Shown here one piece after another: positions 10,130 through 21,509 of a stretch of DNA of 64,000 bases (the first letter of the stretch is position 1; each line of letters starts with the position of its first letter). The position numbers and the translations under genes were made by a program. Under the pieces are notes generated by a model, which ran no database searches, was not told where the DNA came from, and was given only the letters and a program-made list of their open reading frames with translations. Source of the stretch: Tetraselmis striata (taxonomy: Eukaryota; Chlorophyta; Chlorodendrophyceae; Chlorodendrales; Chlorodendraceae); assembly GCA_006384855.1 (NCBI GenBank), contig VCJN01002510.1:62001-126000 (forward strand), in the 5' to 3' direction.

Positions 10130-11350
10130 CTAGTCTAGATCATTTAAATTGAGTCGAGTTTTGCCAGCGATGAGCGAACGGAGAGAGCGGTAGATTGACG
10201 AAGAAGGGGTAGCGCCATATGTCACGAAGAGGGCACCGGGAAGGCCACCGCTGCGGCGTCTTGTTGAACTTGGACGGGGCGAAGGGGCGCGATGTGATCG
10301 AAGAAGAACCACGCGCCAGGTGAAGGGAGGACGTGAGGATCGATGTAGTCCATGACGACGTGGGGAGTTTGTGGCCCCGCCGCCTTGGTGGAGAATGTGG
10401 GACAGCGGAACTCCGATCGCGTTTGCAGAAGAGGCTGCACCCGCCTTGCGGAGGCTGTGAGAGCTCCAAGAAGTGCCGGCGGGAGGGGCGGCGGCCGGCA
10501 GTGGCAGGGAGACGAACGGCCGTAGAGAGCCAGTCCGACATTGTAGCGGCATTCCAAGATTTGGTATGCTCGCTCGGGGTGACCGCCCTGAAGTTTGTCT
10601 CGGCCACGGCAACAGAGACCAGGGGGCAGACTGTCGATGAAGCGGTGCAGGAGATGGGCGACACGGGGTGCTCCGACACGGGAAGGAGTAGCACACGTAG
10701 GTAGTTAGGGCTGCGCCGTCCGACACGCACGCCCCTTCTCACGGTACATTTGAAGGGTTATGTTGTAGGAGTCGACATGCACGTCCCGCACTCGGCAAAA
10801 CACGCCAGTTGGTCCCCTGGCAAAGAACATAAAGTTAACAACCGAGGGCATGAGGGCCCGGAAGTCGTACTGGTACTCGGGGGGGAGAGCAGACACAATC
10901 AACTCGGCCCGCTCGACAAAAGCGTAAGCGACATCGGCACGCAGCGGTACTCGCTAAGGGGCAGCCTCCATGCGGCGTTGCCTTAGCAGGCCACGACGCG
11001 CGGCGGTGAGGTGCAAGTTGTCCTTAGCGATGGTGTCGATGTTTTGTAGTTCGAAGGAAGTGTTGATTGTTGACAGGTAGGGATGTAACGACCGAGCTCC
11101 AATGTGGCCCCGCTCACCAATCCAAGCAACGTACCGGACGACAATGACAGTGCTCGCCTCAAGCGGGCCGATGTTCTCGGAGTCGTGGCAAGACTCTGCG
11201 AACTGAGCAGCTTATTGCCGGCGTAGCTCTTGAGCGTCTGGGCGGTGAGTGGGCTGGAGAGTAGGTCGAGGGCATGATGTCCTAGCTCGTCCGAGCCGAA
11301 CGCTTCCTGTAGACAGGGCCGGAGTAAAGCATCCCATGGGGCGGCAGCTT
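10130..11350 (-). mobile_element. tyrosine-recombinase relic of a DIRS-type element (unit 1)
   Basis: A fossil. Read on the minus strand, the region resembles the N-terminal core-binding part of tyrosine recombinases of DIRS-type retroelements followed by remains of the catalytic part. In that family the recombinase replaces an integrase and inserts circular DNA. It lies downstream, in the same orientation, of the RT relic at 17,550-19,930, the order known for DIRS elements, but about 6 kb of other elements stand between. Broken, with several breaks. Frames on both strands at 10,130-10,740 overlap heavily, so domain limits are soft. Confidence 0.5.
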
Positions 11351-11600
11351 CGGGCTCGTCAATTATTTAAGTACGACGCTTGGCCGACGGAGTGAATGAG
11401 GCCGGTTCATTACAGCAAAGTAATCAGCCGCGGCGCATAGATTGCAGGCGGTTGACCGGTAATTGCTGAACGGGCTAGTTTGGGCACCGGCACAAGTTTG
11501 CGGGACAAGGTTCAGGTAGAAGGGCCGCCCCGCACGCACGCCAGTCGAGCTCGTAGCACTTGTCCCGCGCGCATGACGTACACGCGCGAAGCGAGAGGTA

Positions 11601-11815
11601 TATTTTTTGAGATATAATTTTACATGTTTTGAGATATAATTTTACGCCTTCTGAGATATAATTCTACACGTTTTGAGATGTATACTTTTGAGATATAATT
11701 TTACACATTTTGGGATATAACTTTTTGGGATATAACTTTTTGAGATATCATTTTATACGTTTCGAGATGTAATTGTACACGTTTTGAGACATCTATTTTT
11801 TAGTTCGAGATACAA
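11601..11815. repeat. AT-rich degenerate minisatellite (unit 1)
   Basis: About ten imperfect units of 15-23 bases around TTTTGAGATATAATTTTACA, with variants such as GGGATATAACTT and GAGATGTAATTGTACACG. It stands out against the GC-rich surroundings and lies between the recombinase relic and the MULE relic. The role is unknown; it could be a subterminal repeat of one of those elements. Confidence 0.8.
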
Positions 11816-11939
11816 TCATCCGGGCCTCTAATGCCGGGTGCGGCTAGTGTTCTGTATATATATTGCTTAATTTCAAATTATGGCTGGGATAGGGAGAATG
11901 GCAACACATTGCGGTCAGCAGGTGCTAGAGGGGGCGGCC

Positions 11940-13530
11940 CCTATTTACGCAGCGCAATGCCAGGAACCTTCCGGCACTGCATGCAACATAGGCACTACAC
12001 ATTTTCTGGTGCCACGCGAAATTGCAACCGTCGCATGCTACAATACGGTCACCGGCATGGCTTGAAACTCGGCCGCACTCAAAGCAACACGCATCTGCCT
12101 AGGAGAACATGGCCGCCCCAGTGCATGCGCGCTTCTTGCTCAGGCGAGTGTCCTTGGCCTGCTGTGTCTCTAGTCCTTGCGCATGCTTTGTTGGGCGGCC
12201 CTTGCTTGGTTTCCGCCCAATGCACTCCATGCTTTGTTATGCAGGAACAGAAAACAGTTGCTTGTATAGTCCCCATGCGACCACGTCTGGGCATATAGCG
12301 CGCCGCAAGAAGTCCTCACGCCCGCATGAAAAGTGCACAAGCCATCAAAGGTGCATGTAGCGCCACCAGGACCCGAAAGCCTTCCACAATGTTCAGGTAG
12401 CTTTGGATGTTGCTACCAGAGGAGCGCCCGGGAGTGAAATACTCCACAGCAAAATGGATGGCCATCTTCCCAAGAGCTAGCTGGTGCCCCTTCTTCGACT
12501 GGGCTAACTCGCGGAGGCTCTCGCGTCTTTTGCGCTGGCAGGAGAATCGCATCGGTGAAGCCAGAGGTGGCGATCTTGGCTTTGGACAGCAGCGGCGCCA
12601 ACTTCAGCGCCCAGCCATGCCATCTTTCTCGGTCAGCAGCTGCGCCCTCCGTTAGGTGTGGTTGGAGTGTTGTGGCGATGTGGGAAGAGGTTGGAGATTC
12701 TTGGACTTTTTCTCTAACCTGTCAGAAATCTCCGCCAGGAAGCCACCAACGGGGAGCCTCTGCCGCGGAAGCTTCTTCTTCATGCTGGCAAAGCTTGACT
12801 CGGAATGGTTGTTGTGGACAGGCAAGCCAGATGGTGTGCTAGCTAAATGCCACTTGTCCCAATTACCACCCCATGTACCCTTAAGGTGGGTCGACAAGGC
12901 CTCCTCTCCCTCTGCCTGCAGCCATTGGTTGTAGCAGGCTGCTTCCCCCTCTAGCATGACAAGAGCATGAATTGGAATCAATGGGTGCGTGTGAGTGCGA
13001 CACAAACATGACATGTGCTGAACATGCTAGGGAAAGGTGCTTACTATGGCCGTCCGCGTTGGTGTGCACCTTGTGGATGCGCCGCAAGGTGCAATCACTT
13101 CCTGGTACATTTGCTGATTTACCAGTAGTTATCTTTCAATGGCATTCATCGTTGGCTTATTTGCCAAAATAAGATGCAACGAGAGTTTCAGTCAAGCCGC
13201 GGGCGTTTGCGTTGCAAACGCTTATACTCATTGTCCCGGCTGGCGGCCATCGCGGCGTCCAGTGCGCCATCCTTAATGTGGCATGCACGTGCCATCATCG
13301 GTGTAAATGTCCCTACCATGCACAACCATCCAAGTTGGGTGCAATAACAACAAAACACCTTCGATTCTTCCCGTCCTCCCATCACAAACAAGTCATCATT
13401 CTCGTTGTCCAGAAAAAGCCGTAAATCTTTCCGCCATGGTGTCCCTCCTGCGGCGCCACAGGCATCGCTGCGGTGGCATGGCGGGTCCGCAACATGGCAG
13501 CCTGCAACGACGGCACGCTCCACCAACTCC
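11940..13530 (-). mobile_element. MULE-like transposase relic with PHD-type finger (unit 1)
   Basis: On the minus strand, HNNHSESSFASMKKKL at about 12,818-12,770 fits the segment of Mutator-like transposases that holds the last acid of the DDE triad (NN..E.F...). It is followed by a segment like the helical region after it (PVGGFLAEISDRLEKK). Further on, near 12,110-11,960, a Cx2C...CDGC..W/H-x2-C pattern (VACDGCNFAWHQKMC) looks like a PHD-type zinc finger. A KPSKGRPTK basic patch lies between. The first two acids of the triad were not found and the frame is broken in several places. The 13,190-13,526 frame may be the N-terminal part. No terminal inverted repeats were identified. Confidence 0.5.
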
Positions 13531-13639
13531 GGCCCAGCGCGGTCCTGGTCCTACCCCCCAGCGCGCCCCAGCCCAGGCCCCACCGCCCAATTCCACAACC
13601 ACCCCTCACAGTTCATTCGCCAACACGCACCACCCCCCT

Positions 13640-16600
13640 AAACCCCCATGCCAACCCAGCCCTCGACGATGACCCGCTCACCCCCACAAGCCCCTATGCC
13701 CAGATGGCGTCAACCAATACCTCGTCCACTGGGCCCGGGAATCCTCAACATTGCGGCAATCAACGCCCAAAAGCAAATGGGCTTCATGCCGGCCTCGTGC
13801 ACACCCATCACACAAGACTGCCTTCCGCCACGAGAAGTACAAAACGCCGGTCGACGTCATTGTACCCACTGCCACCTCCCCGTTGCATGCATAGTCTGGA
13901 ACTGCCCAGTCACAAGGTGCCATAACGTGGTCCACGCACCCCGCTTGCGTCATCGCCAAGGATGCCAGGTGTGCCAAATGCGTCCTTAAAAACAACCACG
14001 ACGACACCATTCACCTATTCGAGGTCGAATGGGAACCAACCTGGCAACTAGCCGACTCAATTATGGACACAAAATCCGGACCGCGCGCACTCAATGCAAG
14101 CCATCGCATTCGATGAATGAGACTCGAAACCCCGGAATTCCCCCCGCTCAACCGGCCGCGTGGCACCCCTCCAATCACAAAGTGGAAATCACAGGCTCGC
14201 CACCATCAATCCGGACCTGGACTCCCTGCCTGCGGGGGAATTCACTTCAACGTCCAGGACACACATCAACTAGTGTTCCACAAGCCGGACGGCACAGCCT
14301 CCCTACCCTCGACCGCCGACGAAGGGTCGAACACCTCCACTTTCTCTTCAGACCGGACCGAACAAATAAGACGTTTGCAGAGGAGGTTTATGCGCTCCTA
14401 GACAGAGTGGGCACCCTTACGAGTGCCGACGACAATTCCAAACACCAAATCCGAAGAAACAGATGGGCCACGGATGAGCGCTTTACATTGGCAATCATGA
14501 CCGCCCTCCATGCCCGCACATAACTTTTCAGCGACCCCCTCAACAAGTTGATCTACACCTCCCAATACCATAGTATGTACCCCGAAGATGTAGTTTTCGG
14601 CGCTAGAACCCCCAACGACCTGTACTTGTGGGCTGAAACGTCCCTCGCTAACCCCGAATACGATGAAAAAAGTATGATGAAAGCGGTGCAACACGCTCTC
14701 CGTAGCGTGCACGCTCAACGGCACGAGTCTACCACCACGGTGCTCATCCTCCCCGAGTGGATAGACGCATCCTACAAGAAAGCTCATCTCCTCAACCACC
14801 CCTACATGCATAAATTATGCGAGCTCCCCGCGGACCTCACCAAATTCCGGTCCCCAGACCAACACACCGAGACAGCCCCGAACAAGGACCTCGGCACCAA
14901 ATGGCCGGTGGGAGTGTACTTGGTGGCTTCCGCCCCCTACCTCGCAAACGTCAACGCAGCGGAAGCTTCGACCAAGATGTCGGCTGCCCCTCCGGTCTTG
15001 TACCCCGCCGCCGCACTTCCACCTTAACACCACCCAACGCCCAATAGCCGGACGCAGCAAGAGCAGCAAATCATGCCCCGTCTTCCGAGACCACCTCGCG
15101 ACTGGCGGATACCACCCGCCGCACAGGAATCCGCCCACTGACATCACCAATCCCGTCCATACAACTCATGGAACGACGGCACGACCCGAAACGCTTTACA
15201 TACATCGACGGCTCCCGCATCCACCTCGGGAGCGGTGGGAATCGGTGCCGGGACTACACGCCGGGCAATAAACCCATCGCAGTGGGAGTGGACGCGGACA
15301 ATATTCGCCGCCATCACCAGAGCCGAACTGGCCGCCATATCGGTGGCACTCGAGTCTGACCTACCGAAGCACATCCTCTCAGATAGCGTAGTCTCCCTTC
15401 ACCTAATAGAGCGCATGATGTACCGGCCAGTCACCTTTCGACGCCACGCTCACAAAATACTACTCGAACATATAGTACGCCAACTCCGACACCGAGCGGA
15501 TTTGGGACTCCGAACCATCCTCCAGAAAGTCAAAGCCCATATTGGGGTCGAAGGCAACGAACAAGCCGATATCACCGCCGGCGAAGTAGCCAACGGGATA
15601 ATCCCACATGACACTATCGTAACCGTAGGCGCAACTCCCGAACCAACCGATGACGTGTGGCTGAACCTATGCCAAGGCGCGCCGACCACCACTCACACCC
15701 CCACAACTTGAAAGCCGCCACTTCGGAAACCACGCCAACGCAATCAGTAGGCTTGCGACGCCTCCGACGAAGGCCATTGCACTCCCACCTCATAGACCAT
15801 GCGTTGGACAAGGTGAATTGGCCGGGACCATCGTCACCCCTCGGACATCACCACTCGGAAAAGAATCAATAGGCTGGAAATTTCATGAGTGGGAAACACA
15901 GCCTCCAAGCCGGGAATGAGACGCAAAGGCCCAGCACGCTTCCTTCAACCATTGCGGGAAAATGCGGACAGCACCATAAGAACAAAAAAAAGGTCACCAT
16001 GGCAGGCAATTGCCCCATCCATTGGCCGGCCTAAAGACAGACCGACAACAACAATTCATGCTTAAAACTCCTTCCTCAACGAGCTGGAAAGTCCTGAAAC
16101 GGCGGCGCCTGGACGTATTATCCATGGAGGCCAGGCAACCAACCATGTGCTGGCCTCTCATCCCCCAAAAGAGGAAACTCCAATGGTCTTCACGACCTAA
16201 CCGACAGAATCACACAACACATAGTCCCGTGCATCACGCATCCCCGACCGCCTAGCGGACGCCCAAGAAGGGGAATCCGAAGGTCCGAGCGCCGCCCAAG
16301 CACCCACCCTGCTACCCACGACCATGCTACCCCCACCTCCGCCCTACACACTGCAAGCCGGACGCAGTACGCATCGTCGGATTCGATTGGGACCCGGCCA
16401 CCGAAACATATCTCCCAACACCGATCCCAAAGCAGACTAAAAAATACAAATAATCGAATTCAAGTACTGTACCGATCTCAATCATGCCACCGTGCTCGCT
16501 CTCATCCGCGAAAAATACCAACACATGGTGAGCGCTCTACGTCAACAAGGCTGGCAGTGTCCGATTGAAATCATCCCCGCCACCCTCAGCCGCGGCGGCA

Positions 16601-16840
16601 CCATGCACACACTCACACTAGAAGCCATCCATAGCCTCACGGTCCTCCGCCCCAAGAAGCAACCCCCGGACAAACCCCCTCCGCCTCCCAGCGCCGCTGC
16701 AATCCGCCTGTGTAGGAAACTCCAACGACACTCAATCGGATGGTTACATACTCTCCTCCGCATATCCCGACAATCCCTCAAACCTGCCATGTCCAACCCC
16801 AGTACCTCCCACACACCCCGCACGCACACCCACCGTTAAC
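13640..16840 (+). mobile_element. LINE-like element with RNase H and ExK nuclease-like domains (unit 1)
   Basis: Parts in order on the plus strand: a cysteine-rich N-terminal segment (CTHCHLP, then a second CxxC pair near 13,970); a segment at about 14,460-14,930 with SLANPEYDEKSMMKAV and TVLILPEW; an RNase H domain at about 15,190-15,600 showing the expected acids in YIDGS, RAELAAIS, LSDSV and the GNEQAD end; and a C-terminal part at about 16,355-16,700 with an aspartate in VGFDWDP followed by IIEFKYC, which fits a PD-(D/E)xK nuclease core. I recall this order from repeated proteins of green-algal genomes, probably non-LTR elements of the Dualen/RandI type, but no RT domain is visible here. 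Broken by several frame interruptions. Confidence 0.55.
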
Positions 16841-16859
16841 ATACACGCTTTCCGCAGAC

Positions 16860-17490
16860 CACCGTACATGACACCCCCGCCATGGCAGTGGGGACAATAC
16901 CAAGCGGCATGGAAGGAGGAGGGGCGCGGGCGACAAGGAGGAAGGCCGGAAGCTGCATTCGTAATTCCTAGGGTTCCCGCAGCGGTTGGATAAAGCAGGT
17001 CCTAAAAGCAACTCGGCTTGGGCAGTGGAGAGCAGCAAGTCAACACGTTGTAAATCAAGTTCAATTTCAATTTGGTGGTCATCTAGGACGTTGAAGTAGA
17101 ATTCCGCTCTGGGCATGGAGACTTGGTCCGGGTTGATGGCGGCGAGTATGATTGCTACTACGTGTTGTGTGTGGGGTGCCATGCGGCCAATTGGGCGTGG
17201 GGGAACTCCGGGGTTTCGAGTCTGATCCGAATACGGTGCGTGGCATTCATTTAGCGCGCGCGGCCCGGACGACGTGTCCATAATGGACTCGGCTAGTTGC
17301 CAAGCTGGGTCCCATTGTACCTCGAAGGGGCGGATGGTGTCATCTTTATTGCTATTGATAACGCATTTGGCACACGACTTGGCAGTCGTGGCGGGGACAC
17401 GATGTGCATATGAATCATTCCGGCGCACCTTTGTGCATATGAATCATTCAGGTGTCTCTTTGCCCCACGCAGCTCGCGCACAAAGCCATC
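16860..17490 (-). mobile_element. partial inverted copy of the RNase H/nuclease element (unit 1)
   Basis: The minus-strand frame at 17,428-16,778 begins CAKCVINSNKDDTIRPFEV and matches CAKCVLKNNHDDTIHLFEV of the plus-strand element near 13,960, continuing alike through QLAESIMDTSSGPRALN. It is a diverged second member, cut after the N-terminal part, and lies tail-to-tail with the plus-strand element. Confidence 0.7.
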
Positions 17491-17549
17491 CTATGGTTCA
17501 GTCAGCAATAATAGAGTCCGCATGTATGTTGCCTGAAATGTGAGGCATG

Positions 17550-19930
17550 TCGACGTCTTGTGGGGCGCTGGCCTCAAGGGAAATGAATTCGTACGACGGC
17601 CCATTCAGTGGGGCCGCTGAAAACGCGCTGCTGTACCGGTTGCTCGCTCTCGCGACGCGAGGCGCCAGTCCGAGCGCGAAAACATGGCCTTGCCATGCCG
17701 AAAATATCCCACGTTACGGACCCCGGCGAGCAGTTATCACCACGGTGCAGAGGAACCAATTCGGCAGTACGAACGTGGCATGCGTCGTGGTGGGGGCCGC
17801 ATGAAACTCGGCCTAAAAAGGTGCGAGATCAGCGCGAACGGCGGGTTGCAGTAAACATGCCGGTTCCGTTACCGATCTCGCAGGCAGCGCGGTCGATTGC
17901 CGACCAAAAGACCACGCCGTAAGCGTTCCGGCCGAGGGATTGGAGCACGCATCCGCGTCGAAAGGTCCGACTTCGGTGAGTTGGAGCTGGAAAATAGCCA
18001 GAAATAACTGCCGATCAGCTGCCCCTCTAACCATTACGTGCCGCATCCGCCAAACCGTTGTCTTTACCCGGAATTTGTCGTGCAACTACTATGTGCGGAT
18101 TGTACGTCTGGCAAATTTGGTGCACGCGAGCAACAACTTGTTGATGTGGGGGTAAGTCAATCCGTCCTTGATAACCGCGCCTTCGGTCGCTGGAATCGCT
18201 GAAATCGGAAGAATATGTTTACCGCGTAACCGCAGCCCATATCGGTGTAATGTATCCGGAACCACATGTACAATTCACGCATGTTCGATGACCCATCGAG
18301 ATTCGTACGAGTCAGATACTGCTTTGTAAAGCCATAATGCATTCGTTCATTACGCCACCGGGCGCCGCCTATAAAACCTGACACGTCCGAAGTAATAGCC
18401 TCGAAATCGTGTATTGGTTGCAGCACCCCAAGTACCCCGCATCTAGGGCGTACTTCGTGCAACGGTTGGAATAATTTTGCATCGTCCGGCAACAAGGGTA
18501 AAACCGACTTGTCCTAGCGCGTACTCGGCCCAGCATCGCCCCAATTGGCCGCGCGAGCACCACGTCCTCGGGTTGTACTCTCGATCAGACGGCATTGCAC
18601 ACCCGCGCCGTAGCAAAGCCAGCCACCAGCGAAGTTCCGAGATGGCCGGGTCGCTGACCCGGTACGGTTCGTCCGGGTCCCACTCATCAGTCGGACTCGA
18701 CGTCAGGCCGGTGTGGAGTGTGTCACGCGCTGCATGCAACTCCGCCAAATAGGCATACATGCCCTCGAGGTAGAACGGCGCAGCGCCACTGCATCTTACC
18801 GACGACATCAACCAATCGCCCACGCGGCACCGACCCCGTGGCAAAAGCCAAATCGTAGACGGGCTGGGCTGCAACAGCACACTTAGCCGCCCGCGTTGCG
18901 GTAACGGACACCTCGCCCCGCACGGAATCAATGATCACGCCGGTATATTCCATGTGCGTGCTCGGCCACTCGGTCTTTACGTTCTTCGCTGGAAAGCCGT
19001 AATCGTCGAGGACCAAATAGAACATAGTATGTAATTGCTGCCACCGGGTAAGCGATCGGAAGAGTTTGAGGAGGAAATCAATTAGGTACGCCCCTGGCAG
19101 TCGCAGCTTCGAAGAGCCATCTTCCAAACTACCCGGGGGACAACATTTCAAGCCCTATGCGGGCAAGATATTATGAATCACTCGCACCACAACTGCTGTT
19201 GTATGGCCGGCGACGACGCGACACCCATCATGGCGAATCGATATCGAAAACATTCGCCGGTCACCGGATGCTTGAACCCCATATGGTTGGTGTCGCCGAT
19301 GTAAACGGGCCAGCAAAAGAATGCGTCCGTGAGGTCAAACTTCGCAACCGATTCAAATGGTTGAATGCCCGGGATTACATCGGAGAGAATATCTAAATCG
19401 CATGCGTGCCGCGCGATATTTGGGTTCATTTCAGACCGAAGGGAGTCGAATATGATCCGAATTGTACGGGTCATGCTTGATATTGCACGCAATCGCGCCA
19501 TCCGTGCAGGGCACATACTGCAATATCGGCCTTCGACATGCCCCTGCCCGTGTTGCCGGTCCACCTCGGCCCCAGCCGCAACTTCGGTGGGCGACGAATC
19601 CACTGTTGTGCGAAGCCATAGTGCAACGCCTCCTTCAGTACCGCGGGGACGTGGTCTGCCGCTAGTAAAGCCTCGACGTTAATAACTACCAGCATCCCGG
19701 GCTGGTATATATCGTACTCGGTGTCAAAACCCCCATGTTGCCGCTCGTACCACGCTGCTCACTCCGCCGGCGCTCGCGGCGGTACGTTAAGTGTGAGCAT
19801 GGCCGGAATGTCATGCCCTCGCGTGGCCAACTCGACATAATGCCTATGGGTATCGGTACTATCTCCATCGTGGGGTAGTTTAGGTACACCCTTTTTAGGT
19901 AGAATTGGGTAATTTCTGCCCCGATTATGG
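17550..19930 (-). mobile_element. DIRS-type RT, RNase H and methyltransferase-like relic (unit 1)
   Basis: A fossil. On the minus strand the reverse-transcriptase core is recognisable at about 19,600-19,170 by FDLTDAFF and the FRYRF...SSP region, then a continuing RT/RNase H part to about 18,160. A segment at about 18,085-17,700 with FDADACSNP resembles the adenine-methyltransferase-like domain carried by many DIRS-type elements. With the recombinase and gag-like relics in the same orientation this supports one DIRS-type element split by later insertions. Broken, several breaks. Confidence 0.65.
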
Positions 19931-20719
19931 CCATATATGATCCAACCCGGGAGGTATAGCTAAGATCGAAGTATTTTATAGGACTTTCAGAGGAGTATAC
20001 CTACTAAGCGCTACATGCTGTGGTGAAGTCGAGGGCAGGGGGTGGGAAATCCAAGGAGGCTGGGTTGACCGGATTTCTGAATATGCCGCGCACCGCGTCG
20101 GGGGCCACTCACCGCGTCCCGGACCAGCACCACCGTCACTGTGCCCTTCGCCACGCCGAACTTATGAAAGCCTGTCCTAGCGTCACTCTAGCACCCGAAG
20201 GGGCAGGGGAAGCGGCGGGTCCCGTGCAAGAAGTGCCGAGTGCCGACACTACGCGCCACGAACGGCTGCCAATTGGCGACCAACACTAGCCGTCCATGTA
20301 AGCCAGGTAGCATGTGATTCCTAGCACTATTCCGTGTTCTAGTTGCTCCTCATCTCCCTTCCCGCTCGGCCTCGCCAGCTGGCATCGGGCGCCAGCGCCA
20401 CATATGCACGAGTGTGGGATGGTAAAGCCTAGCCCCGGCAGGTAGCGCCCCGCCCCACGCGCGGCGATGTGGGTGCCACATCTCCTAGCCCCGTCGCCGC
20501 CCTTGACCGCTCGATATCGTAGCCCCCCGCCCCCTATGGTACCACCTTGATTTATCATCTACCTGTTGAATAATTCCCTCGTTGGAATCCGTGAGCAAAC
20601 ACTGCGATGGGTGGACGCGGGGCGGACATTCCCGTATGGTCGGTACTCCGGAGGTGGAGGTGTACCAAAAATATTGCTGGTGCACCCGGGACCCAAGCAA
20701 CACCATCTGTGTCAGGCGC
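19931..20719. other. unassigned stretch
   Basis: Several overlapping frames of about 90 codons on both strands, none with a recognisable family. It may be decayed retroelement DNA. Counterpart at 41,931-42,716. Confidence 0.35.
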
Positions 20720-20880
20720 AGCCGAGATGAGCGACGCTGAGGTGTTTCAGCAGCACCTTCAGCATTTGGAGACGGTGTTTCGGAGGCTCGCAAAGGCGGG
20801 CATCAGACTGGCGCCCGGCAAGGGGATATGGTCAATCGCCCCGGTTCGGGATCCAGTCAGAATCCGACTAGGGTTGCGGG
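20720..20880 (+). mobile_element. Ty3-like RT scrap (unit 1)
   Basis: A fossil fragment. The plus strand reads HLQHLETVFRRLAKAGIRLA, which fits the thumb/connection segment of Ty3-type reverse transcriptases. No other domain of such an element was recognised nearby, so only a short piece survives. Confidence 0.5.
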
Positions 20881-21215
20881 GCCTGAAAACCCTGCCCCAT
20901 GTCGTGCTATCATGCCTAGTTTGGGTGCTCCATGCCAACACCTTGGACTTTGGCGCTTGATTTTGGCCCGGTGTACCAGAAACATCCCACGATATAGAGA
21001 TACCCGTCTCAAAGCGCCGTCGGCAGATATTTGCGTTGCGAATTAGCTGAGACATGTCTTCATTCGACACACGAGAGAACGATGAGATGTCATTGTCACA
21101 CAACCCCAGCGCCTTCGATAATTGTACAACAACCATCCGCTGGCAAGCCGGGCCCAGGGTCCGCCCCGGACGGCGACGGTCGACTGCCCGCTCATCGCAC
21201 CTTCCGCTGCGATGC
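20881..21215. other. unassigned stretch
   Basis: Between the Ty3-like scrap and the heptamer repeat. No gene, repeat or RNA was recognised. Counterpart at 42,878-43,212. Confidence 0.35.
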
Positions 21216-21290
21216 GCTGGATGCTGGACACTGGATGCTGGACGCTGGATGCTGGACGCTGGACAGCGCAAGCGGCCCGCTTGCGCTGTC
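21216..21290. repeat. seven GCTGGAY heptamers next to a palindrome (unit 1)
   Basis: Seven 7-base units from 21,216 to 21,264 (GCTGGAT and GCTGGAC mixed, one ACTGGAT). A near-palindrome GACAGCGCAAGCGG / CCGCTTGCGCTGTC follows directly; here it has one extra C at the centre. Confidence 0.85.
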
Positions 21291-21509
21291 ACAGTCAACG
21301 ACCGTCATAGTGAAGAGGAAGCGGTAGGGCGTTCTCTCCGTAAACGCAATCGGCGATGACTGGCATCAAAGCCGATACATGGTGACTCGAGAATAAACCC
21401 TCTCGCCCGTCATTTCTCGATCGGCGTCGCCCTCGGGTAGCCCGGCGCAGAGGGCGGGCGAGAGGGGGGGGGGGGAGGGGGGGGGGGGGGGGGGGAATCA
21501 AATTGGTCT
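21291..21509. repeat. non-coding stretch ending in poly-G (unit 1)
   Basis: Ends in a G run of about 35 bases broken by single A residues at about 21,463-21,495. A poly-C run at about 21,658-21,678 mirrors it inside the gag-like relic. Counterpart 43,287-43,500. Confidence 0.6.

Noticed and set aside
20020-20289. 89-codon plus-strand frame
   Set aside because: Identical in both units but with no family signal; other frames of like length overlap it on both strands.
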